A stretch of 64,000 nt of DNA from Phyllobacterium sophorae (lineage in GTDB: Bacteria; Pseudomonadota; Alphaproteobacteria; Rhizobiales; Rhizobiaceae), in NCBI RefSeq assembly GCF_003010965.1, contig NZ_PGGM01000021.1, positions 1-64,000 on the forward strand, written 5' to 3'. How positions within the stretch are numbered: position 1 is the stretch's first letter; each line of letters starts with the position of its first letter. Shown here one piece after another: positions 1 to 9,124 of the stretch. The position numbers were made by a program, and so were the translations under genes. The notes under the pieces were generated by a model. It was not told the DNA's origin, made no database searches, and was given only the letters and a program-made list of their open reading frames with translations.

Positions 1-116
1 GGAATCGGGGCCAACGCTCTTTAGATTCGACGCGGGAGCTTATGCACAACTACTTCAATTCCCGGCTGCGCAATCCCGAAAAAATTCTGCTCCAACGAGC
101 AACTGCCGCCAAATCT

Positions 117-1226
117 GCCCCGGTTACGCTGCGGCCCATCACAGAGGCAACAGCCGCGCTGTGCCGGCTCGACGAGCGCATCGCCCGTTCGCCCGTGGGC
201 GAGGGGTTGTCGAGCGCTCGCACTTCACGGACGCCTGCGCCTCGCTGCGGATCGACGGTGAACTCGTCCATCTCGAAGACCTCGTCCTCCATGACGCCAC
301 GAAGGATATTCGCACGCCAACCTATGAACCTATGAACTCACCATCGCCCGCGACGTGCTGAAAACCCGCCGGCGCATCGCCGCGCATACGTCCGGCTGGG
401 CGCTGTCCGCCGAAGGCCTGCGCTCCCTGCGCGGGCACGGCCTCGCCGCCGGCGCGCCGACCGCAGCTCATGGTGACTGGGACCGGGACCGCCGAGCCGA
501 CTATCGACGCGCGTGCAGAAGGGGAGGGGAGGACGGTGATGACGGCGCCGCGTTCGATGCAGAGCTTGCCGCCATCGATGCCGTGCTGGCCCGATCCGAG
601 GCCGCAATCGCCGGCGACAGAGCGCCGATCCGCATCGGGTCCCCGGAAAAGGATTTTCTGGTCTACGATCCGGACTGGAGTGAGGATGAAAGACTCGACG
701 AATGGCAGGTGGTGCTGCGGCAGACACAAGACCTGCCACCGGTGCTACAGGCGATCGTTGTCCTCGATGCCTGGAGCGAACTCTCTGTTCAGCAGCATGC
801 GCCCTGGCTCGGCAGGCTGTTTTGCGCTTCGATCCTGCGTGAAGCCGGCATCACCACCGGTGCCCATCTCGCCGCCATCAATCTCGGCCTGAAAACCATT
901 CCTATCGATCGGCGCCGTCATCGAGACCGGGAGACCCGGCTGCTCGCCATCGCCCACGGTTTTCTGGCGCCGCCGAGCTCGGCCTCAAGCAACACGATCG
1001 GCTGGCGCTGGCGCGGCAGATGATGGAGCGAAAACTGGCGGGTCGGCGGACATCCTCAAGACTGGCGGAGCTGGTCGAGCTCGTGATGGCGAAGCCGTTG
1101 GTGTCGGCCGGGATGGTGGCCAAGACGCTCGATGTGACGCCGCAGGCGGCGCGGCGGATTGTCTTGGAGCTGGGGCTGAGGGAGATGACCGGGAGGGGGA
1201 GGTTTCGGGCGTGGGGAGTTATGTAA
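117..1226 (+). pseudogene. Decayed DUF1612/HTH (RHE_PE-type) plasmid gene
   Basis: Pieces of one protein in three frames can be joined: a first part with RLDERIARSPVGEG, then ERSHFTDACASLRIDGELVH, then a long part to about 960, and a C-terminal helix-turn-helix part (SAGMVAKTLDVTPQAARRI) ending at 1226. Three lesions are visible: loss of about one base near 206, an 8-bp tandem duplication (CCTATGAA twice, 321-336), and loss of about one base near 968. This is the DUF1612/helix-turn-helix family common on rhizobial plasmids; the function of the family is not known to me beyond probable DNA binding. With three frameshifts it cannot make a full protein. The N-terminal boundary is uncertain because nothing before about 117 looks related. 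Confidence 0.75.
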
Positions 1227-1342
1227 ATCCACGGCTTACGAAATGACCCCGTCGCGCACTGGTTGGGCCCGTGCGGCGCAATGCCACTGACGCGCCAGCA
1301 GACCGACCTTCAAGCAGCGAATATTTCTCGCTGGCTCCTGAC

Positions 1343-2086
1343 CTAATCCTCCAGCAAATCCGCCCACAACAGGCCCTTCTCTTCCCGAAACCGCTTGAAA
1401 TAATCCAGCTCTTCTTTCACCGCGTCGTCGGACTTGAAATAGTCGTGCATGATGAGGTTGGACTGGTTGAGAATGGCGATGAAGGAATCCAGCGTTGCGG
1501 CGAGGTCTTCGCGGGTGGGTTTGTCGAATATCACCATGTCGAGGCCATCCTCCCGTGGCCGGAAGTGCCGCGACGTGAGCGCCCGGATGTTGTTATGGCT
1601 GTCGTTGCAGAGGCTGTTGTAGATTGACCGGTATTCGTTTTCCATTCCAGCCGCTTTGAATTTGTCATAGTTGCTTGGAATAGCTGATGCTTCGGTGAAG
1701 GCCTTCAGCTCCGCCGTATGATGATCGAGCTTCTTTAGCGCTTCAGGGTTATTTTTGAAGTAGATGAGAAAGGGGTTCTCTCCTTTCACTCCGGCGCCTG
1801 CGAGCTTAATCCACTCCTTGTGGTAAACGGCAAGCATCGCCTTCAGATACCCGTCGCTGTTCGCTAAATTGATAAGATCCACATGAGCTTCCATGGCGGA
1901 CCTGAGCAATGTGTCCATGCCAGTATATGCGCCGCCCTCGCGAATAATGATGGCGCTGTTCGTCAGCTCGATGATGGTGGCGTAGAGCGATATAAGGGTC
2001 CGGTGAACTTCGCTGCGCTTGTCGAAACTAAGATTGCTAAGATGCTTTACGGTCACACTGTATAGTTCGATGATATAGCCGTACAT
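1343..2086 (-). CDS. DUF5677-like protein of unknown function
   Basis: 247 residues, mostly helical, with an RSAMEAHVDLINLAN segment and a later SLCNDSHNNIRAL segment. This spacing of conserved R, E, D, N and H resembles the DUF5677 family, often found in accessory regions and sometimes near defence genes. No catalytic activity can be assigned. I chose the ATG at 2086 because the minus strand has GGAGGA a few bases upstream; an in-frame start at 2140 would add 18 residues with no ribosome site. The gene lies between two remnants of the same DUF1612 helix-turn-helix region, so it looks like an inserted accessory gene. It has no close operon partner. Confidence 0.6.
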   Translation of the reverse strand: MYGYIIELYSVTVKHLSNLSFDKRSEVHRTLISLYATIIELTNSAIIIREGGAYTGMDTLLRSAMEAHVDLINLANSDGYLKAMLAVYHKEWIKLAGAGVKGENPFLIYFKNNPEALKKLDHHTAELKAFTEASAIPSNYDKFKAAGMENEYRSIYNSLCNDSHNNIRALTSRHFRPREDGLDMVIFDKPTREDLAATLDSFIAILNQSNLIMHDYFKSDDAVKEELDYFKRFREEKGLLWADLLED

Positions 2087-2259
2087 TGGTTCCTCCGGGC
2101 AGAGAAAATTTGCACGGCTGGAGGTAAACGTCCAGATCATCCCAAGTGCGGTCTACAGCCAGAATCCTGAGTGAAGTTCTTCTCCGCAAGGCTGCGGTTC
2201 CCAGCAATGTTCTGTGCTGTGACAATGTTGGTTCCTCCGGGCATCCAAGGCGAGATGCG

Positions 2260-2380
2260 CTGGCGGCGCCCGCGGCCGGTAATCCTAGCCGGGATGGTGG
2301 CGGATACGCTCGACGTCACGGCGCTATCGGCGCGGCAAAGTATGAGCTTCGTGCTTAAGGAGATGTCGGCGATTTTTTAG
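2260..2380 (+). pseudogene. Second fragment of DUF1612 helix-turn-helix end
   Basis: The plus strand encodes ILAGMVADTLDVTALSARQS followed by FVLKEM. It matches the C-terminal HTH of the pseudogene at 117-1226 (SAGMVAKTLDVTPQAARRI, LELGLREM). Only about 40 codons remain and no start belongs to it. It is either a decayed duplicate or the far side of an insertion event that placed the 1343-2086 gene here. Confidence 0.6.
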
Positions 2381-3324
2381 CTGAAAACGATTGGATAAAC
2401 CCACCCCTTCCCAACACCTGTGCTCGTTTCGCGCGAATACCTCTCCGTGAACGGATAGATCATGCTAGCAGCACGGCCCTCTAACCTTGATAAATAGTAC
2501 AGCCCGAAACCCAGAACCTGTGGTTTTGTTGATAAGGGGCTCAAATATAGGTTAGATATGCGTTGTTTGCTGTTTAGCAGACTCACGGCCTCATCTAAGA
2601 CAGCGGCCGTGACATAGGGGTCGTTCGCCGTCGCGAAAAAATTGAGATCCACGGCATGTTGGGTCGAAACAGCGGATACGCGGTCAAGGCGTAAAATGCT
2701 CTCTTGGTACATGTCTGCACTCAAAGAGGGAAAGCAATGCAGCTGCACAACTCGCGCGCTTTCCTTATTAGCTATTACTTGGCCAATTAAGCTATGATCA
2801 TAACCGATGCCAACCACGACAACGTCATGGTCCATCTCGGGGTTGTGCAATCCTTCAAAACCAGCGACTTGGCGTACACTGACTGTCTCTGTCAGAGAAA
2901 AGCGCGTTTCGACCTTGCGCGAATAATGGCCTGGTTCAGTATATATGAACTCTAGTTCTTCGACCGGATTAGCTTTGAAATATTTCAGAAGCAAAAGGAT
3001 ATGGGGGTGCAAAAATCCCGTAATGTCGACGCACACGCTCTTGATGTCCGGATCGGCCAGGCCGCTTCGCCGAAGGCCCTCAACAACCAGCTCCGCTTCA
3101 TTCTCAGGTAGCGAATCCACAAGATGAGGTCCTGCAGGATATTCATCGGTGCTGTATCCGTAATCGGGCAAGATCCACCAAACCTTCCGAGATGCATTTA
3201 CCTCGTCAAATGTAGACTTCACCCGTTCATTGTCGTTATATGCCGAGATAAAAACGTCTCGATTACGCTGTTTCTCATCGGCTGATAGAAGACGCTTTGA
3301 GTCAATCAAAAATTGCAGCATCAT
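2377..3324 (-). CDS. Unrecognised 315-residue protein, third gene of a putative defence trio
   Basis: 315 residues; no signal peptide and no membrane segments. Conserved-looking patches are FISAYNDNERV near the start, VCVDITGFLHPHILLLLKYF (about 97-116), FIYTEPGHYS, a glycine-rich VVVVGIGYDHSLIG, FPSLSADMYQES, and NLYLSPLSTKPQVLGFGLYY near the C-terminus. Alternating hydrophobic strands and helices suggest a Rossmann-like fold, possibly a nucleotide or ligand sensor, but that is inference. It starts (ATGATG) 3 nt after the stop of the AAA ATPase gene, so the two are surely co-transcribed. I recognise the architecture as a partner of ORC-like ATPase plus PRTase-like genes but cannot name the family. 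It could be sensor or effector. Confidence 0.7.
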   Translation of the reverse strand: MMLQFLIDSKRLLSADEKQRNRDVFISAYNDNERVKSTFDEVNASRKVWWILPDYGYSTDEYPAGPHLVDSLPENEAELVVEGLRRSGLADPDIKSVCVDITGFLHPHILLLLKYFKANPVEELEFIYTEPGHYSRKVETRFSLTETVSVRQVAGFEGLHNPEMDHDVVVVGIGYDHSLIGQVIANKESARVVQLHCFPSLSADMYQESILRLDRVSAVSTQHAVDLNFFATANDPYVTAAVLDEAVSLLNSKQRISNLYLSPLSTKPQVLGFGLYYLSRLEGRAASMIYPFTERYSRETSTGVGKGWVYPIVFS

Positions 3325-3327
3325 TGA

Positions 3328-5337
3328 TCACAGAAGTTTTGGTTGTTTTACAGTGGCATTACGCGAGACTTCGATGAACATGTTTTGAACCCGACCTCGC
3401 ATCAGAGACGCCAGCGATGCCCGCTTCGTGTGATCTAAAATCGCGTTCGCGAGTTCTTGCTGTAGTTCAATCGTTCCCCGCCTATGGATCGATACTCCCC
3501 ATCTAGGGGCAAGCATAGGGCCAAGCTGGTATTTGGCATCGACGGCGTGAGAGTTCTTGTTTTTGCTCCCTGCCTGGATTTTGATGAGGTATGACCAGTT
3601 CTCGCAGGTTTGTAGTACTTTGCGTGCGTTTTCGGTTAGTTTCTCCTCATCAACGCTGAACGTCCCAACGTCACATTCGCTCGGTTTGTCGCTGTATCGC
3701 ACGGTTCGGAAGAGCACCGCCAGTGCTTCCACCGCTTCCCTTACGTCCACCCCTGTTCCCGTGGGCTGTGCATCCTCCCAGAACCAAGCGGCGCTGTCGA
3801 GAACACCAAGTGATTGGGATTCGACGCTGATCACGCCATCGGCGAATGGCTTCTCCCCTGCGAACGAAGAGCGACGGTAGATTTGCTTCAGAATACCAAG
3901 TAGATTCCGCGGGATTCCCTGTGACAAATGAACTAGCTGTTCCCAACCACAGTAAGGGATGGTTTTTCCGCATTCTCTGTAGAGTTGAGCGAGCAAATCG
4001 GAGCCGAAGTGGCTTAGGACATCCTCGTAGTCGGGTGCGGCAACTTTCCCACCTTTCATGAAGGCATCCGCTTTCGCTGATATAGATTCAGCAGCCGCGC
4101 GTATTTCGCCGGTTGTGTCGGCCCATGCTCGGTATAGCAAGAGGATGTTCACCTTCTCGAGTAGGGGATAATCCTTCATTGTCAACAGCGTTACGATTTG
4201 CTCCACCCATGACAATGGCGCGTCAAACCCCTTTGTAAGATTTGACCGTAGCTTTGCTATATGAGTTCTGTCGGCTCCTTTTTTGTCTCGGCCCGAAACC
4301 GCCTCAAGGGTCGGTTTCTGGTAAAAATTGGCCTTGTTTAGCTCTTGAAAGCAATCACGGAGTTCTCCGTTACGCCGCGATGTCAGACCGACTTGGTCAA
4401 GCCGCTTCGATACCAGTTTTTCAACAAAGACTTCATACGCTGATGACTCATCACGTAGGAAGGAATCGAGTTCTACGCGCTCGTATTCCGAGCCCCGCTT
4501 TATGGGTTCTCCTGATCCAAGCGTTTCGTATGTTCGAATGCCATACAATCTGGCGCCCACCTTAACCGTGGCATTTCCGGATCGGTATCGGATCAAGCTG
4601 TTGAGGAACCGTTGTTGGGTGGCAGTGAAATTTTCCGCCTCGTCGATAAGATAGACAAATACCGTCTTTTCGAATTCACGGATCCGTTGCGCTGCTATAC
4701 GCGGGAGGCCGTAGAAAAGACTTCCAGGCGAGAAAGATATCACCACCGGGTCCATGGTTCCCGTGATCGCCACGTTGTTAGCCGCATAGTCAATATGCTT
4801 TCGTAACCGTGTGACATACTCAATGAGCTCGTCGATGGTCGAAAATTCACCCTTCACATTGATGTCGAAAAGTTGGTGGATATCCGAAACGAAGCCGCTT
4901 GAATCGTAGTCGCATTCCTCGTTTTCGTTGAGCCAGCTTTTGAGGACATCGAGAAAAGTGGCGACAAGCCAAAGCTCAAAATACATGCTGAAGATCGCCA
5001 GCCACAGGTCTTCAGTCTGCTTCTTGCCCGAGAATTTCTGCGAATTAAGTCCTTCGGCTCGCACGTAGATGCCGAGGTAACCATCTTTTACGACAGCATC
5101 GGTTATGCTTCCCGCCCTGGCTGCTTGCACCGGCGCAGAACAATAGCGCATCAAATGCGTCTTGCCGCTGCCTTTGCCGCCAACAAGGATCATCGGCATT
5201 AAAAGTCGAGGTTGAAGGAAGTTAACGAGACCTCCATGTTCGTCGGCGATATCAACCCAATAATCAAGGATCTCCGCCGCAGAAAAATCGGATGCCTTAA
5301 CGAGGTCAAACGGGTTTTCGTCTAGTCGAATTGCCAT
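3328..5337 (-). CDS. ORC/CDC6-like AAA family P-loop ATPase
   Basis: 669 residues. Walker A is GGKGSGKT (about 53-60); Walker B is VYLIDEAENF (D232, E233), a typical STAND/ORC-like acidic pair, followed by a sensor-like VGARLYGIRT. A GIPRN motif in the C-terminal half (LVHLSQGIPRNLLGIL) resembles the sensor-2 Arg of ORC/CDC6-type ATPases. A winged-helix-like C-terminal part may follow. The gene begins 10 nt after the upstream PRTase-like gene stops and is followed after 3 nt by the 315-residue gene. Such ATPases act in DNA or ligand sensing and oligomeric switching; the use in immunity here is inferred from the neighbours. Base composition appears more AT-rich than the flanks, consistent with transfer. 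Confidence 0.8.
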   Translation of the reverse strand: MAIRLDENPFDLVKASDFSAAEILDYWVDIADEHGGLVNFLQPRLLMPMILVGGKGSGKTHLMRYCSAPVQAARAGSITDAVVKDGYLGIYVRAEGLNSQKFSGKKQTEDLWLAIFSMYFELWLVATFLDVLKSWLNENEECDYDSSGFVSDIHQLFDINVKGEFSTIDELIEYVTRLRKHIDYAANNVAITGTMDPVVISFSPGSLFYGLPRIAAQRIREFEKTVFVYLIDEAENFTATQQRFLNSLIRYRSGNATVKVGARLYGIRTYETLGSGEPIKRGSEYERVELDSFLRDESSAYEVFVEKLVSKRLDQVGLTSRRNGELRDCFQELNKANFYQKPTLEAVSGRDKKGADRTHIAKLRSNLTKGFDAPLSWVEQIVTLLTMKDYPLLEKVNILLLYRAWADTTGEIRAAAESISAKADAFMKGGKVAAPDYEDVLSHFGSDLLAQLYRECGKTIPYCGWEQLVHLSQGIPRNLLGILKQIYRRSSFAGEKPFADGVISVESQSLGVLDSAAWFWEDAQPTGTGVDVREAVEALAVLFRTVRYSDKPSECDVGTFSVDEEKLTENARKVLQTCENWSYLIKIQAGSKNKNSHAVDAKYQLGPMLAPRWGVSIHRRGTIELQQELANAILDHTKRASLASLMRGRVQNMFIEVSRNATVKQPKLL

Positions 5338-5347
5338 GCTTCTAATC

Positions 5348-6367
5348 CTAAATCTTCGGATACCGTCTAAATATCGGTGTCCAAGGTATCGGAGAGCCGT
5401 TTGAGACCTCGCGCCATATTATTGGGAGCGTATTGTCTGGTGTGTTGTGATGAAATCCGAACAACATCTGACTGTCTTCAAAACCTCCCGCGTGGCCAGG
5501 AGCCAGCAGGTTGCCATAATGCAGAGCAACGTCGCGAACAGTTGCCTCAGATACATGCTCCGGTACCACCCGAAGATATCGAGAATCGTTAGAAAGGCAC
5601 CGGTAACTAGCGTCCAGCTCGATAAGAGCAGCCGATCGCGCATTGAACAACGTGTTCGTCCTCACATTCGACATACCTGCTGCGGTTCCGAAGATTGAAA
5701 AGTAAGAAAATTCGATGTCAGGATCGAGCGCCCGAATATCCTGCAAGATGTTCCTGGAGTATTTGAGTGCTGTATCCCCCGAGCCGCATACATCATCCAA
5801 AAATATATATCGTCTGATGGATGTGTCCTGTAACTGCCTCGAGACAACGCCCCCAGGGCCGACAAACCTCTCAGTGATTTCTGCGTTGTCCAGAAAAATC
5901 GACTTAGTCAGCCCGTTCTCCTGCCTAAAAAAATATAGCAGATGAACGCCGCTCTCAGACGGATTTCCCACCCCAAGAAACCGCGTCCGGTTCAATTCTT
6001 CGGAAAGTCTCGCTCGTATCACATCGAGATCGCGAGTGTCGTCGGACGCCTTTCGGACCTCTTGAATAAGAGGTATAAGAAACAGATCTCTGTATTGGGC
6101 TCGTAGTAGAACACGAATTTCCGTGCTGCCGTAGTAGAGAAACTGGGCGAGGAGGTATAATGCGTGTAGTCGCTCCACCTCATTGGTATGGCCGCTCCGA
6201 CCGTCGAAATTCTCCAACCACCGCTCGACAAGTGGCCAGCTAACTCGGCCTTCCCACAAAGCGGAATTCAACACGGTAATGCGTCGGCGAAGGCTGTCCC
6301 AAGTACTTTCAGCACCTTCGTCTTCCACAAGCGGAAGCAGGCTTCGGATTTCGTCCAACGGGCTCAT
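5348..6367 (-). CDS. Phosphoribosyltransferase-like protein (PRTase-CE type)
   Basis: 339 residues. A PRPP-loop-like motif YIFLDDVCGSGDTA (about 187-200) preceded by a hydrophobic strand matches the type I phosphoribosyltransferase fold; the C-terminal GFEDSQMLFGFHHNTPDNTLPIIW is typical of the conflict-associated PRTase group as I remember it. The N-terminal 130 residues are helical and may be a partner-binding part. It does not resemble any salvage PRTase in length. I prefer the ATG at 6367; a GTG one codon earlier is possible. It heads the trio with the AAA ATPase and the 315-residue protein. Possible roles are a PRPP/nucleotide-linked signal, modification of a target, or a non-catalytic sensor. 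Confidence 0.72.
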   Translation of the reverse strand: MSPLDEIRSLLPLVEDEGAESTWDSLRRRITVLNSALWEGRVSWPLVERWLENFDGRSGHTNEVERLHALYLLAQFLYYGSTEIRVLLRAQYRDLFLIPLIQEVRKASDDTRDLDVIRARLSEELNRTRFLGVGNPSESGVHLLYFFRQENGLTKSIFLDNAEITERFVGPGGVVSRQLQDTSIRRYIFLDDVCGSGDTALKYSRNILQDIRALDPDIEFSYFSIFGTAAGMSNVRTNTLFNARSAALIELDASYRCLSNDSRYLRVVPEHVSEATVRDVALHYGNLLAPGHAGGFEDSQMLFGFHHNTPDNTLPIIWREVSNGSPIPWTPIFRRYPKI

Positions 6368-6508
6368 CACACTTACACCGGCAGCTTCTTATGGACCAAC
6401 ATCCGGTGTTTAGTGATGGCTTCTGAGCATCCTTGCCCCGTTGCCATCAAACGTATTTCTTTTATCGTATCCGCCAGTCTCTGTCGCATTATCGAACCCT
6501 TTGTCCCC

Positions 6509-7888
6509 TCAGCGCTTTTGAAAAACAATCACGTGCTCTCGTTCAATTGTTCCGGCGGTTTTGTTGCGCTTCGTCATCAACCCTCGGGATCGTATATCGT
6601 CCACTAGTTCAAGCGTCGTTGTCAGACCTTTGCGCGAGAAAATGTCTTTCACAAACTGACTAGTTGAAAAATTATGGCCGCAAATCATATTATCCCCAAC
6701 AACTAGAACTAGATGCCCGTTCTGTCGAAGTCGTGAAACGATATTTTCTGCCGCGTTGTCCATTTCGCGAAGATAAGTAACCGCAATGTGAGCACGCAGA
6801 GGATTAACAGCTTTGATTTTTTTTAGCACCTCCACAGCGCTAGACACTACTGAAGCGCTCTCCGCGTTGTAGTCAGATTTGCAAAAGTGCTCTCTGCCAA
6901 TATTTAGTTTCTCTAGCTCGCGAAGCTGATTGGCGGGGGCCATTCCCAACCAGCCAATGCTTAAAGACGATGCTCGAATGTATTTTTGGGCTCCTGCGTA
7001 AGGCGGCGAGGTGATGATGAGGTCCGCCTTTGCTTCTCCATCTAGGTGATGTTGCCGCGCATCGGTGTAAATTTTCGAAATGCAGCCTTCCGGCATCTTA
7101 CTTAAGCGAGCGCAGTTTGCCATTACAACCTTTTTGAAATGCTCGATAAGGTCTGGAGAGTGTATAATGTGCTTTTCGAGCGCCTCTCCCTTTAGTCGAA
7201 CGGGTACAGAAAGTCTCGGATCGCTGACGCTCACTTTTTTCACACAGGCGGAAAAGCACGCCTCAAAAAAATCGAGGACAGAACCGGTTGTGTTATTTCG
7301 TATTGAATAAAGTAGAGAGCCGAGAGAGCTAAGCACAGCTTCAGAAAACCAAATATCCTTTTTGATTGTAGTAGTAAAAGAAACTTGCCGCGCTGCGTCG
7401 ACATCAGAGATGACTGCATCAAGTGCTGCTGTTATTATATTGGAAGTTAGGTGTGTCGTCTTAGCTTTAGCTATAAGCCTTGCGAGCGGGTTTGCATCGG
7501 CGCCCATAGCCCGCCGTCCAGCTAATAGAGCTTCAACCAAGACAGTGCCAGACCCCGAGAAGGGATCATAGACCAAGTCGTTTGGTCGCGAGTACTTTGT
7601 GCAATTTATGAAAAATAGCGGGATGTTAAGCAGCAGCTTCGCAGGGTAAGAATGAAAAAGATGTGTGGCTCGATCCACACCAGACCCGAGTGGAACAAGG
7701 GCGCGGAAATTGACCGACATCGGTGAACCGTTGGCGTCGTATGCTTCTTGCAAACTCTGAAGGTCTGCGTCGAAGTTCCAGGTCTTAAGATCGCGTGTTT
7801 TAACTTGCGTGCTAGTTGGCGCAGCCCCTGCGGTAAAATCAGAGTCCGTCAGAGATCGAGCGCGAAGGGGACGAATAAATTCATTCAT
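6509..7888 (-). CDS. DNA methyltransferase, N6-adenine or N4-cytosine type
   Basis: 459 residues. SAM-binding motif I is [13 protein letters not shown] (about 108-120), preceded by HSYPAKLL; catalytic motif IV is TSPPY (about 293-297). Motif I precedes motif IV, and the wide spacing could hold a recognition region. This marks an amino-methyltransferase of the TSPPY class; target base and site cannot be read from sequence. The start at 7888 overlaps the thyX stop by 8 nt, giving probable translational coupling; an in-frame start at 7966 would lie deep inside thyX. No restriction endonuclease gene adjoins it. It may be a solitary modification enzyme or the self-marking part of the downstream trio, 138 bp away on the same strand. 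Confidence 0.85.
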   Translation of the reverse strand: MNEFIRPLRARSLTDSDFTAGAAPTSTQVKTRDLKTWNFDADLQSLQEAYDANGSPMSVNFRALVPLGSGVDRATHLFHSYPAKLLLNIPLFFINCTKYSRPNDLVYDPFSGSGTVLVEALLAGRRAMGADANPLARLIAKAKTTHLTSNIITAALDAVISDVDAARQVSFTTTIKKDIWFSEAVLSSLGSLLYSIRNNTTGSVLDFFEACFSACVKKVSVSDPRLSVPVRLKGEALEKHIIHSPDLIEHFKKVVMANCARLSKMPEGCISKIYTDARQHHLDGEAKADLIITSPPYAGAQKYIRASSLSIGWLGMAPANQLRELEKLNIGREHFCKSDYNAESASVVSSAVEVLKKIKAVNPLRAHIAVTYLREMDNAAENIVSRLRQNGHLVLVVGDNMICGHNFSTSQFVKDIFSRKGLTTTLELVDDIRSRGLMTKRNKTAGTIEREHVIVFQKR

Positions 7889-8804
7889 CTTTGAGCGCAG
7901 ACATAAGCTCGGTCCATTCCCTTTGGGAAAGACCGCTCTCATCGAATGAGATCGATTTACCAACAAGCTGGCTTTTCACGACCTTCCACGCTGAAGCCGA
8001 GAGTGTCACCGCGCCTAGCTTGTACTCCTTGAACGCATCGTAGGTCAGAGGGACCCATTTTTCGGTGATTTCAAGCAGCCGTTCTGCATATGCGCGGATC
8101 TCGTATTGAGCGTGAGGATCGGCTCGTAGGCGTAAAAAATTCAACAAGTTGTGTAGATTCGTCTTCCAATACCACTGTGTGTAAAAATTGAGGCTCAGGT
8201 TCATGCGAGCGAGCTCGCGCGCGATGCCAACACGTCCATTGTCAATGACCATGCCTTCTTCGGAAACATTCAAAAGAGCGTTGTAGCCCGCGTAGCTGCG
8301 CTCAGCCTCTTCACGAAGAAGGTTCAGCACCCACCCGTTGTCGGCTAGAGGCGCGTCCTCGCGCCCTTGCTTGTTGTTGGCGGACTGCGCAGCCAAATTC
8401 GCGGCATCAGGCACATAAAACTCTTTGTCCAGAATAGAGTACCGGGCAGAGTACTCGTTCACACTCGCAGTTCTATGGCGTATCCATTGGCGAGCAACAA
8501 AGATCGGCAATTTAACGTGAATTTTAATTTCGGCCATCTCGAACGGCGTCGTATGTGAGTGGCGCATCAGATATCGGATGAGGCCGCGATCCTCGCTAAC
8601 CTTCTTCGTCCCGCGACCGTAGGACACTCTTGCGGCCTGCACCACCGCTGCATCGTCTCCCATGTAGTCAACCACACGGATGAAACCGTGGTCGAGCACA
8701 GGAATCGTCTTGTGGAGAAGTTCTTCCAGGCCGATGGAGACAGCACGGTACGTCGGTTTCAAGTCGTCTCGCAGACCGTTTTCAAAGTCATTTTCCTGTA
8801 CCAA
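7881..8804 (-). CDS. thyX: FAD-dependent thymidylate synthase
   Basis: 307 residues. The signature [14 protein letters not shown] (109-122) is the ThyX motif RHRxxSxNExSxRY. The enzyme methylates dUMP to dTMP using methylenetetrahydrofolate, NADPH and FAD. The start is a TTG preceded by GAGG at 5 nt spacing; no better ATG lies in frame. The methyltransferase gene overlaps its 3' end by 8 nt. ThyX is normally a housekeeping gene, so a copy heading a methyltransferase/PRTase/ATPase operon between mobile debris is unusual. It may supply dTMP during a block on thymidylate synthesis, or act in the same process as the downstream genes. The family call is firm; the role in this context is not. Confidence 0.95.
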   Translation of the reverse strand: MVQENDFENGLRDDLKPTYRAVSIGLEELLHKTIPVLDHGFIRVVDYMGDDAAVVQAARVSYGRGTKKVSEDRGLIRYLMRHSHTTPFEMAEIKIHVKLPIFVARQWIRHRTASVNEYSARYSILDKEFYVPDAANLAAQSANNKQGREDAPLADNGWVLNLLREEAERSYAGYNALLNVSEEGMVIDNGRVGIARELARMNLSLNFYTQWYWKTNLHNLLNFLRLRADPHAQYEIRAYAERLLEITEKWVPLTYDAFKEYKLGAVTLSASAWKVVKSQLVGKSISFDESGLSQREWTELMSALKDE

Positions 8805-9124
8805 ATCATCCTCATAGAGTAGCTGTCTACGCTATATCAGTACTGTGAATTCGGCCTAGCGACAATCTAGAAGGCCTTTTTTCTTCCCAATTGCCTTCAA
8901 GGGATGGGAGCATCGCTTTGGATCAGCGTCGCGCGCGTAAAACTGCCGATAGCCCCACGCTTGTCTAAGATCATTAGGATCTTGCGGCTGCCCAAATGTT
9001 CGATCGAGAGCTTGATCGAAGACATTCGAATTCTTGCCGTTCATAAAGCACATTGGGATAGGCGCCGGATGAAGGCTTGAAGGTCAGCTTGCCAAATCTG
9101 TCTTGAATACCTCATTTGCATCCC
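8805..9124. other. Intergenic stretch between thyX and papain-like gene
   Basis: Divergent intergenic region of about 320 bp that should carry the promoters of both flanking genes. A 65-codon minus-strand ORF (8856-9053) is present, but I recognise no family and see no good ribosome site, so I do not call it a gene. No clear operator or terminator seen. Confidence 0.4.

Noticed and set aside
8856-9053. 65-codon minus-strand ORF
   Set aside because: No recognised family, no ribosome site, and in a divergent promoter region.
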